Source: G963708325 sp963708325 (lineage in GTDB: Bacteria > Actinomycetota > Thermoleophilia > Solirubrobacterales > 70-9). Taken from it: a DNA stretch of 64,000 nucleotides. The translations under genes and the position numbers were made by a program. This document shows, in pieces, positions 1-7,760 of this stretch; the first letter of the stretch is position 1; each line of letters begins with the position of its first letter. Under the pieces are notes generated by a model. That model worked only from the letters and a program-made list of their open reading frames with translations, did not search any database and had not been told where the DNA came from. The stretch covers positions 1,178,001 to 1,242,000 of the forward strand of contig OY970203.1 of assembly GCA_963708325.1 (NCBI GenBank). Direction: 5' to 3'.

Positions 1-2240
1 AAGCCCGGGGCGCCGCCGTGTCCCTGGGCGGCGCGCTCGAGCTGGGTGTGGACCGGCCAGCCCGCAAGCTCGGATCCGTTCGGCTCGTAGGCGTGAACCG
101 TGCCGTCCTCGGTGGGGACGATCAGCTCCTGGACGTTGTCGCCGTTGAGGTCGGCGTAGCGGATCGGCGCCTCGCCGCCCGTGCCGAGCCGCTTCGGGTA
201 GCCGTTGCGGAGGGTGGGGTCGTCCACCGCGGTCAGCACCCGCCGGTCCACGCCGGGCGTCGGGATGTCCTGGCCGGAGACGACCAGACGGACGGTGAAC
301 TCGTGCTTGTAGGGGTTGGACCCCGTGGCCGGGTTGACGTCGCCTGGCAGCACCGGGGCGCCGGTGTCCGGGGCGGGCACATAGGTGGCGAGCGCCGAGC
401 GGACCTGGTCGAGGTCCAACGTGCCGCTGACCGAGGTGCCGGGCGAGTCGCCGCTTGCGAACGTGTGCCAGGGGGTGAGGCTGCCGGCGGCATCGGACGG
501 GGTCTCGCCCACCCCCCACTCCAGCCGCCAGTGGAACTGCTGCGCAGCGGCGAATCGGGCCCTTGCCAGACCGGTGATGTGGACGGACGCGCCGGTGACC
601 GGCGCGTACCAGTCGGGTGAGGCGATCGCCGCCTCGGGCGGGATCTTGCCGCTGGCCGCCAGCGACACGGCCTTGCCCAGGTCCACGCGGCCCCAGCCGA
701 AATGGGTCGTCCATTGGTCCACGGACGCAGCGTTCGGATTGGCGCCCGGGTCGGGGCTGCCGAGGCCGGCGGTGTTGCCGGTCGTCACCCTCTCCGCCGT
801 CTGCTCGAGGATCTCCCTGGTCTCGTCCGGCCGCAGGTCCACCGAGGGGTTGGCGTCCTTGGCCGCGCTGATCACGAGCGCCGCCGCGCCCGATGCCTTG
901 CCGGTGTTCTCAGAGCCGGTCGAGCCCTCCATGGAGATCGAGCTCTTGCCCCCGTACTGATCGGTGTTGGCGCTGCGGAAGTAGGTCTTGACCGGCGTCT
1001 CCGTCCCTGGGCAGCCGCCGGTCACGGCCTCCTGGGCGGTGCACAGCCCCTCGCGGAAGGCGGCGGCCTGCTGGCCGGCGTCCATCCCCAGGCCCATCGT
1101 GTCGGGCACGGTCCCCTCGATCAGCATCGCGTGCTGGTAGGCGGCCGGGTAGTTGTGGTTGCCGGTGTTGAGGTCGTCGCCGGAGTAGGTCTGGACGACC
1201 CCGTGGTCGTAGGCGTACTGCGATGCCTGCTCGGCGAAGGCGGAGTGGTAGGTGCTGCCGTCGGCGCCCTCGATCACGCCGGCGCCGTTGTCGGTGGCGT
1301 AGACCATCCCCATGCCGAAGGTGTTGCCGTCGGAGACGAACGTGTCCCAGACTCGGATCGGCATCAGCTGGCAGTGCGGGCAGACGCCGATGCCGCCGGA
1401 TCCGTCGTTGCCGGTCTCGGCAGCTTCGGAAGCGCGTCCGGAGCCGTGGTTGCCGGCCGCGAAGTAGCTGGAGGCATCGTATGGATCGTTGTCGTTGTCG
1501 AAGAAGTCCCAGCCGGCGATGTCGTCGACGAAGCCGTTGCCGTCGTCGTCCACGCCGGCCTGCTTGCCGCCGGCGGAGGCATTCGAGAACGTCGCGATCA
1601 GGTCCTCTGCGTCAATCTGATTGGAGCCGTGGGGTCCGGCCGTGTGGCTGACGCGCGGATCGTTCGCGTAGTCGTCGACGTTGAAGGCGCCGTCGTTGTT
1701 GCAGTCGTAGCCGGTGCAGGTGGTGGCGCCGTCCTGCGGCAGCGGCATCTCGCCCTTGTTGAGGTGGACCCGGGCGCGCAGCGAGCCTCGGTCCCACTTG
1801 ATCCCGGTGTCGAGGATCGCGATCGTGACGTCAGGGCGACCGCGCTCGAGCTTCCACGCGCCGGAGGCGTTGAAGCCCGAAACCATCGGGTTGGTGGCGT
1901 TGGGCCCGTCCGCGTACTTGGCCGAGTCGATCGTGTGCTGGGAGGGGAAGCCGAAGAATCCCCATTGCTCGTCGAACATGTTTGTGGACGGCGTCACCGC
2001 GTCCTGGTCGTCGGTCTCGGCGTAGTCGTAGCCGGGGTCGGTCGGCGTGTCGCTGCGCTGGACGCTGCCGGCCGCGAACTGCTGGCCCGTGTCGCCGGCC
2101 CCGCACGGCTGCGAGCTGCAGGTGGGGTGCTCGAAGTCGCGGCCCAGCGCCACCGCCGCCGAGCCGAGGACGAGCAGCAGGCAGAGCGCCGCTCCCAGCA
2201 GGCATCGCTGCAAGGCCCCTGTCCGCCCCCGAATCCCCAT
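1..2240 (-). CDS. secreted subtilisin-like (S8) serine peptidase, 3' end outside window
   Basis: Secreted endopeptidase of the subtilisin family. 746 codons are visible and no stop is reached before the window edge. Residues 11-32 are a signal peptide. Asp144 (ILDTGI), His265 (NHGSGRA) and Ser443 (TGSENTGKASG) line up with the D-H-S triad. The Ser block reads TGSEN where GTSMA is usual, and the oxyanion Asn appears to be Asp355 (SGDD where AAGN is usual), so activity is plausible but atypical. Acidic loops such as DDDGNGFVDD (about 231-240) look like calcium sites. Close to the window edge DLNGDNVQE resembles an FG-GAP/VCBS repeat, suggesting a beta-propeller tail. The ATG start lies 10 nt after a TACCGT -10-like hexamer. 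The substrate cannot be predicted. Confidence 0.85.
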   Translation of the reverse strand, partial: MGIRGRTGALQRCLLGAALCLLLVLGSAAVALGRDFEHPTCSSQPCGAGDTGQQFAAGSVQRSDTPTDPGYDYAETDDQDAVTPSTNMFDEQWGFFGFPSQHTIDSAKYADGPNATNPMVSGFNASGAWKLERGRPDVTIAILDTGIKWDRGSLRARVHLNKGEMPLPQDGATTCTGYDCNNDGAFNVDDYANDPRVSHTAGPHGSNQIDAEDLIATFSNASAGGKQAGVDDDGNGFVDDIAGWDFFDNDNDPYDASSYFAAGNHGSGRASEAAETGNDGSGGIGVCPHCQLMPIRVWDTFVSDGNTFGMGMVYATDNGAGVIEGADGSTYHSAFAEQASQYAYDHGVVQTYSGDDLNTGNHNYPAAYQHAMLIEGTVPDTMGLGMDAGQQAAAFREGLCTAQEAVTGGCPGTETPVKTYFRSANTDQYGGKSSISMEGSTGSENTGKASGAAALVISAAKDANPSVDLRPDETREILEQTAERVTTGNTAGLGSPDPGANPNAASVDQWTTHFGWGRVDLGKAVSLAASGKIPPEAAIASPDWYAPVTGASVHITGLARARFAAAQQFHWRLEWGVGETPSDAAGSLTPWHTFASGDSPGTSVSGTLDLDQVRSALATYVPAPDTGAPVLPGDVNPATGSNPYKHEFTVRLVVSGQDIPTPGVDRRVLTAVDDPTLRNGYPKRLGTGGEAPIRYADLNGDNVQELIVPTEDGTVHAYEPNGSELAGWPVHTQLERAAQGHGGAPG

Positions 2241-2250
2241 CGACGCGGGA

Positions 2251-2256
2251 ACGGTA
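2251..2256 (-). promoter_or_regulatory. -10-like hexamer of the S8 peptidase gene
   Basis: TACCGT read on the minus strand, ending 10 nt before the ATG at 2240. This spacing would give a leaderless or nearly leaderless mRNA. The same hexamer and arrangement recur at 9930-9935. No clear -35 is visible. Confidence 0.4.
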
Positions 2257-2349
2257 TGGGATCGACCGCCTTTGCGCGCCACTTCTCCTTGAACGCACGA
2301 GCGCCGCGAAAGTGAGGCGGCGGCGGCGAAAACGCCCGCAGAACGAGAC

Positions 2350-2371
2350 GGACCCGGCCGAAGCCGGGTCC
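2350..2371 (-). terminator. hairpin terminator of the lipoprotein gene
   Basis: Perfect 9-bp stem; in the minus-strand transcript it is closed by a UUCG tetraloop flanked by C-G, an extra-stable loop. It starts about 30 nt after the stop of the lipoprotein gene. There is only a weak U run (GTTTTC about 20 nt on), so it is a terminator-like or 3'-protecting hairpin. Confidence 0.55.
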
Positions 2372-2401
2372 GCTCGAAATGCGATCAGCTGCTCGGAGCG
2401 C

Positions 2402-3277
2402 CTACTTCACGTCCGCGAACTTCGCCAGCCCCTCGAGGAAGTGGGGCTTGCCGCCATCGCGGTCCGGAAGGAAGCAGAGGAACACGTACTTGCCCTTCTG
2501 CAGGGTCAGGTGGGTGACCTCGTCGGTCTTCTGATCGAGCACCGCGGTGCCGACATTCGACTTGAAGTCGATCGGGGGCTTCTGGCCCTTCTTCGGCGGG
2601 CCCTGCTGCTCGAGGAACTTCTTCACGTCCGCCAGCGACGCGTTCGGATCGCTCACCTTGAACGCCTGAACCTCGTGCAACTGGTCCTTACTGTCATTGG
2701 CGAACTTCAACGCGTTGTCGCCGGCCTTCAGCCCGGAGATGTCAAACGCGTACTTGTCCTTGCTCACCGTCTTCGCGGTGATGTCCGCCGTCGAGCTGGG
2801 CAGGTCGCCGGTGTCACCGGAGGTGACCTTTAGCGACACGTACGCCGGCTGGCCCTCGGCCTCACTGTTGAAGACCACATAGTTGCCGGCAGGCAGGTTG
2901 ACGGTAGTGGTGTCCGACTTGCCCGGCTGGGTAACGCTGGAGCCGCCTCCGCCGTGAATCCAGTTCGGGATCTTGGCGTCCTGGGCGTTGACCGTCTTGA
3001 AGAACTGCTGCGGCGTGTGGTTACCGTCCAGGCGTGCCAGCTGGGCGGTGGCGTTGTTCTTCTTGTCCTCGTTCTTGAACGTGATCTCCACCAGGCCGCC
3101 CTTGACCGTCTTGGGCGCCTCGAACTTGCCGGTCTTGCCGGACGCGGTGAAGGTGATCGCAAGCGGCGTTGCCTCGTTCCCGTTGCCCCCACAGGCGGTG
3201 AGCGCCAGCAGCATGACCGGGACCGCGGCGAAAAGACCGCAGCGGGCCACCCTGCCGGCGAGAACGGTGCGAATCAT
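2402..3277 (-). CDS. lipoprotein with tandem cupredoxin-like domains
   Basis: Predicted exported lipoprotein of 291 residues. A basic start and a hydrophobic segment end in the lipobox LTAC, with Cys near residue 29. Two beta-rich segments follow, roughly 35-150 and 165-291. The second ends in a Cys...PD...G.PHF segment (CFLPDRDGGKPHF) that resembles the Cys/His copper-ligand loop of plastocyanin-like folds, but the ligand set is incomplete, so metal binding is only possible. The ATG at 3277 is preceded by a good ribosome binding site (GAGAGGAG, 4 nt spacing). It appears monocistronic, with a strong hairpin downstream. No enzymatic motif is recognised. Confidence 0.6.
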   Translation of the reverse strand: MIRTVLAGRVARCGLFAAVPVMLLALTACGGNGNEATPLAITFTASGKTGKFEAPKTVKGGLVEITFKNEDKKNNATAQLARLDGNHTPQQFFKTVNAQDAKIPNWIHGGGGSSVTQPGKSDTTTVNLPAGNYVVFNSEAEGQPAYVSLKVTSGDTGDLPSSTADITAKTVSKDKYAFDISGLKAGDNALKFANDSKDQLHEVQAFKVSDPNASLADVKKFLEQQGPPKKGQKPPIDFKSNVGTAVLDQKTDEVTHLTLQKGKYVFLCFLPDRDGGKPHFLEGLAKFADVK

Positions 3278-3357
3278 CGGACTCCTCTCAAAAGATGACT
3301 TAACGACCGCGGCACCCTACAGAAGTCGTCTAAATCCGGCCGGCGAGCACCCGGCCC

Positions 3358-6300
3358 TCACGCCGCCGTCGCCTGTGCCTCCCACTCGGCGCTGAACACC
3401 GTGTGGGTGCCGGCGAGGCCCTTCAGCTCCAGCTCGCGGCCGCCGTCGAAGGCAAGGGCGGCGGTGCCGTCACCGTCGCCGTCGCCATCCGCCTGCTCGC
3501 GCAGCGACGACGACACCAGGATCTCCGCGCCCCGCGCCTGGGCGGCGATCCGGGCGGCGAGGATCACGCTGCGGCCGAAGAAGTCTCCCTCCTCGGCGAT
3601 CGCCTGGCCCGTGTGCATCCCCATCCGCACCCGCACGCGTTCGTCCTCGCCGCATTCCGCGTTGCGCGCCGCGAACTCGCGCTGAACGGCGATCGCCGCC
3701 TCGAGCCCTCCGCGCGCGCTCGGGAACACGAGCATGAACCCGTCGCCCTGGTTCTTCACCTCCGCGCCCCCGTTCGCGCCGACGTGGCGACGGAAGATCG
3801 TGTTGTGCTCGCGCAGGACCTCGAGCCAGCGCTCGTCGCCGAGGCGCTCGGTCATCAGCGTCGAGTTCTCGATGTCCGAGAAAAGGATCGTCACGGTGCC
3901 GTCTGCGGCCGCGTAGCCGCGGATGTCCGGCCGCTCGCTCTCCACCGCGGTGATCACGGAGTCGATCGACGTGGTCACGTCCACCCCGGACAGGCCTTGC
4001 GCCTCCAGCCTCGCCGTCACCGCGCGCTCCACGAGTCGCCGCATGCCCAGCTTTTCGGCCGTGTCGAGGGCGTCGGCGAGCAGGCCCAGGGCGCGCTCGC
4101 GGTCGCCGCTCTCGTCGCGGTCGAGCAGCACGGTGGCCAGGTCTCCGCGGATCAGGGCGGCGTGGGGGCGGTCGCCCATCCTCGTCGCGAGGTCGAGGCC
4201 GTCCTCCAGGTGGCCGACGGCGGTGCCCGCCCTGCCCATCGTCGCGGCCAGCAGGCCCAGGTAGCGAGCCACCGGCCCGTAGCAGGCGGCGGCGCGGCCG
4301 GTGACCACCGTGGTGCCGTCGTACGGCGACAGAAGGTCGTAGAGCAGCGGCGCTCGCCCGCCATCGCCGATTCGCGCGCATGCCTCCGACAGGAGCGCGA
4401 GCCCGCTGGTCCACTGGGCGTCGCGGGGAAGGTCGGCGAAATCGGTGGCGGCGAGCGGCTCGAACGCCGCCCGGGCCTCCTCGGTTCGGCCCAGCTCTCC
4501 GTACAGCGCCGCCAGCGCCGCCCGCCAGGCGCGGATCGCCGGGTACCGGTCCGACAGCCGCCTCACCTCGGTGACGATCTCCTCGACGCGGCCGAGATGG
4601 CGCAGCAGCAGCGCCCGCTGGATGGCGAAGAACTGCGCCGACAGCGGCTCCTGCGCGCGCTGGCCGCCGGCGAGAGCCTCCGCAGACAGCCGCTCGGCGT
4701 CGGCGAAGCGGCCCTCGATCAGGGCGCGCATCGCCCCCAGCAGCGGCACGTGCCAGAGGTGGCGCGGCTGGCGCAGCTCGTTCGCGAGGCGCTCGTAGGC
4801 GGCGCGCTCGCGGTCGACGGCGCCGATGTCGCCGAGCTCCAGGTAGTCCATCAGCCGGTAGACGTGGGCGCGCAGCTCGAGCTCCAGGTCGCCCGCCTGC
4901 TTTGCCAGGTCGTGCATCTCGGTGGCGAAGGCGAGCCGCTCGCGGGCCGCGCCCGGGCCGACCGTGACGAAGCGGTCGCGGGTCAGCCCCGCGATCAGCG
5001 CCTGCGGGTCGCCGATCCGGCGGGCGATCTCGATCGCCTCCCGGTTGGTCGCCGCCGCCTTTCCCTGCGGGTCCTCCCAGTAGTACTCCTGAGCCAGCGC
5101 GCTCAGCAGCATCGCCCGCGCGGCGGAGTCGTCGGGGCCGACCGCGGAGAGCGCGTCCTCGAGCAGCGCCACCAGCTTGTCGTCCACCGACCCGACCTCC
5201 GAGAGCGCGCTTATCCCCAGCGCGGCGCGACCTAGGGCCTCGGCGTCGCCGAGCTTGCGAGCAAGCTCGGCGGCGCGCTCGTAGGCCGGGCGGGCGGCGT
5301 CGAAGCGGCCGGCCTTCGCCTGGGAGTCGCCCAGGTCGAGGAGCAGCGCGCAGCGCTCGACGTCGCCGCCCACGTCGCCGAGGTCCATCGCCTCCAGGGC
5401 GCGCTCGCAGTAGTTCGCCGCGTCCTCGTGCGCGAAGCGCTCGGCGGCGCGCGCCGCGGCCCGGGTGGCGTAGGCCACGGCCTTGGCCGGATCGCCCGCC
5501 TGCGCCGCCTCCAGGAAGTGCTGAGCCAGCTCGCCGAGGCGGTCGCCGGGATCGGCCCCGAGCGCCTGCTCGAGCGCCTCGCCGATCCGCGCGTGCAGCT
5601 GAGTGCGCCGGGCGGCCGGAAGCTCGGCGTAGAGCGTCTCCCGGACCAGGGCATGCGAGAACGCCCAGCGGTCGGGCTCCCACGGGCGGATCAGCTGCGA
5701 CGCCTCCGCCTCGGCGAGCAGGGCGACGATCTCGTCCCCGTCGCGGTCCGTGACGGCGGCGAGTGTGTCGGCGTCGAAGGTGCGACCGGCGGCGGCGGCC
5801 ACGCCGAGCACGTGGTTGGCATCGTCGGAAAGCCGGTCCAGGCGACGCCCGACGACGTCGCGGACACCCTGCGGGATCGCCAGCTCCCAGCCGTCGGTCC
5901 CCGACTCCTGCAGCCGGCCCTCGGTGACGAGCAGGCGCACGACCTCGCTGACGAAGAAGGGGTTTCCCTCGGTCTGCTCGTAGACGACGTCGGCGAGCCC
6001 ATCCGGCGCGCCGACGCCGGCGGTCATCTCGATGAAGCGGGTGACCTCGTCGCGGTCCAGACCCCGCAGGGCGATCCGCCGGCCGGTGCCGGCGCCGGCG
6101 AGCTCGGCGAGCACCTTGGCGAGCGGATGGTGCCGGCCCAGCTCGACGTCGCGATAGGTGCCCAGGACCAGCAGCCCCGAGTCGGAGAGCTCCCGGGCGA
6201 GGAACTGCAGCAGGAGCAGTGACGATTCGTCCGCCCAGTGGAGGTCGTCGAGGATCAGGACCAGCGGCCTGCTCCTCGCCGCGCCGGTGAGGAAGCTCGA

Positions 6301-7719
6301 TACGGCGTCGAACAGGCGGAAGCGCTCCTCCTGCGGATCGAGCGCGGTCTCCCCGACCCCGTCGCCGAAGCGCTCCGCCACCTCGGGCACGATCCGCGCG
6401 ATCTCGGGGCCTGCGGACCCCATCTCCCAGGCGAGCGCGACCGGATCGGCCTCGCGCACGTATGAGCGGATCACCTGCACCCAGGGCCAATAGGCGGGGG
6501 CGCCGTCTCCCTCCCGGCAGCGCCCCCAATGCACCTTCGCGCCGCGCAGGCGAGCGTAGGTCGCAAGCTCCTCGGATGTGCGGGTCTTCCCGATCCCGGG
6601 CTCGCCGACGAGCATGATCAGGCTCCCGCGTCCGGCCATCGAGCCGTCGAGGACCTCGCGCAGCTCGTCCACCTCGTGCTCGCGCCCGACGAAGACTCCG
6701 GCCGCGAGGCGGTCGAGCGGGTTCTCGGGCTCCGCGGCGGCCTCCTCGGCGGCGCGCTCGGCGGGATCGTCGCAGGCGGCGAGCGCCGCGCCCAGCTCCT
6801 CCCGCGCCTCCGCGGCGCTCTGCGGACGCTCATCCGGGCCCTTCGCCAGCAGACGCAGCACGGCACGATCGATCGGCGGCGGCACGTCGGGGTTGTGGCG
6901 CGACGGCGCGACCGGGACCGCGTTCAGGTGCTGGCCGATGATCGCCAGCGCGTCGTCGCCCGGGAAGGGGGGCTGGCCGGTCAGCATCTCGTAGAGCAGC
7001 GCCCCCAGCGAGTAGAGGTCGCTGCGCGCATCGGAGGCCCGTCCGATCGCCTGCTCGGGCGGCAGGTAGGCGACCGTGCCGACCAGGATCCGCTCCGCAT
7101 CCTCCGAGCCCCCACCGGTCGCGGCCAGCCCGAAGTCGCCCAGCTTGGCGGTGCCGTCCTCCGCCAGCCAGACGTTCGCGGGCTTGAGGTCGCGGTGGAT
7201 GATCCCCCGCGAGTGGGCGTGCTCGAGCGCCCGGCAGACGTCGTCAGCGATCGCCACGGCGCGCTCGATCTCCAGTCGCCCACCCTCGGTCTCGGCGAGC
7301 AGTCGCGCGACGTCGCCGCCCGGGATGAACTGGCTGACGATGTAGGGGTTGCCGTCGTCCTCGCCGGAGTCGTAGACGGCGACGACGTGGGGATGGTCCC
7401 CGAGTCGCCGCATCGCCCGTGCCTCCCTGCGCGCGCGGGCCAGGATCGCCTCGTCCATGCCCTCGGCGGAGAAGGTGGCGACGGCGACCTCGCGGCCAGA
7501 TTCGCCGTCGCGCGCCAGGTAGACGCGCTTGCGCCCGCCCTCGCCGAGAAACCGCTCCACCACGTAGCGCCCGCCGCCGAACGATTCCGGCAGACCGTTT
7601 CCGGCGGGATCCGCCTCCCCTCCGGCCTCGACCGGCGGCGGTGCTTCGAACGCGGCCCCGCACGAATCGCAGAAGCGCGCGCCCTCGCGATTCTCGTTAC
7701 CGCAGGACGGGCACCTCAT
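3358..7719 (-). CDS. zinc-ribbon / Ser-Thr kinase / AAA ATPase / TPR / class III adenylate cyclase fusion
   Basis: Large signalling protein of 1453 residues. Residues 1-22 are a double CxxC zinc ribbon. A protein kinase domain follows (about 50-310) with HRD 175-177 and DFG 195-197. The usual beta3 lysine (VAxK) is Ala81, while Lys64 sits in the glycine loop (GEGGRKRVY), as in WNK kinases. Next come an AAA/STAND-type ATPase (Walker A GEPGIGKT, Walker B LVLILDDLHWAD), a long TPR-like helical region, and a C-terminal class III cyclase domain (about 1274-1445). In the cyclase, metal Asp1282 and Asp1326 and the adenine-type Lys1322 and Asp1379 are present, but the Asn before the transition-state Arg is Ile1386 (VILAAR). 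The likely product is cAMP. The ATG at 7719 begins the zinc ribbon. Confidence 0.85.
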   Translation of the reverse strand: MRCPSCGNENREGARFCDSCGAAFEAPPPVEAGGEADPAGNGLPESFGGGRYVVERFLGEGGRKRVYLARDGESGREVAVATFSAEGMDEAILARARREARAMRRLGDHPHVVAVYDSGEDDGNPYIVSQFIPGGDVARLLAETEGGRLEIERAVAIADDVCRALEHAHSRGIIHRDLKPANVWLAEDGTAKLGDFGLAATGGGSEDAERILVGTVAYLPPEQAIGRASDARSDLYSLGALLYEMLTGQPPFPGDDALAIIGQHLNAVPVAPSRHNPDVPPPIDRAVLRLLAKGPDERPQSAAEAREELGAALAACDDPAERAAEEAAAEPENPLDRLAAGVFVGREHEVDELREVLDGSMAGRGSLIMLVGEPGIGKTRTSEELATYARLRGAKVHWGRCREGDGAPAYWPWVQVIRSYVREADPVALAWEMGSAGPEIARIVPEVAERFGDGVGETALDPQEERFRLFDAVSSFLTGAARSRPLVLILDDLHWADESSLLLLQFLARELSDSGLLVLGTYRDVELGRHHPLAKVLAELAGAGTGRRIALRGLDRDEVTRFIEMTAGVGAPDGLADVVYEQTEGNPFFVSEVVRLLVTEGRLQESGTDGWELAIPQGVRDVVGRRLDRLSDDANHVLGVAAAAGRTFDADTLAAVTDRDGDEIVALLAEAEASQLIRPWEPDRWAFSHALVRETLYAELPAARRTQLHARIGEALEQALGADPGDRLGELAQHFLEAAQAGDPAKAVAYATRAAARAAERFAHEDAANYCERALEAMDLGDVGGDVERCALLLDLGDSQAKAGRFDAARPAYERAAELARKLGDAEALGRAALGISALSEVGSVDDKLVALLEDALSAVGPDDSAARAMLLSALAQEYYWEDPQGKAAATNREAIEIARRIGDPQALIAGLTRDRFVTVGPGAARERLAFATEMHDLAKQAGDLELELRAHVYRLMDYLELGDIGAVDRERAAYERLANELRQPRHLWHVPLLGAMRALIEGRFADAERLSAEALAGGQRAQEPLSAQFFAIQRALLLRHLGRVEEIVTEVRRLSDRYPAIRAWRAALAALYGELGRTEEARAAFEPLAATDFADLPRDAQWTSGLALLSEACARIGDGGRAPLLYDLLSPYDGTTVVTGRAAACYGPVARYLGLLAATMGRAGTAVGHLEDGLDLATRMGDRPHAALIRGDLATVLLDRDESGDRERALGLLADALDTAEKLGMRRLVERAVTARLEAQGLSGVDVTTSIDSVITAVESERPDIRGYAAADGTVTILFSDIENSTLMTERLGDERWLEVLREHNTIFRRHVGANGGAEVKNQGDGFMLVFPSARGGLEAAIAVQREFAARNAECGEDERVRVRMGMHTGQAIAEEGDFFGRSVILAARIAAQARGAEILVSSSLREQADGDGDGDGTAALAFDGGRELELKGLAGTHTVFSAEWEAQATAA

Positions 7720-7760
7720 GGACGCAATTATGTCGCTCCGGCAGCGGCGCCAGCAGGCCG

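Noticed and set aside
702..2315. Long open frame on the plus strand opposite the protease gene
   Set aside because: It is a GC-skew shadow of the minus-strand gene: no domain, Val/Gly/Arg-rich, no start signal. The same applies to many long opposite-strand frames in the window.
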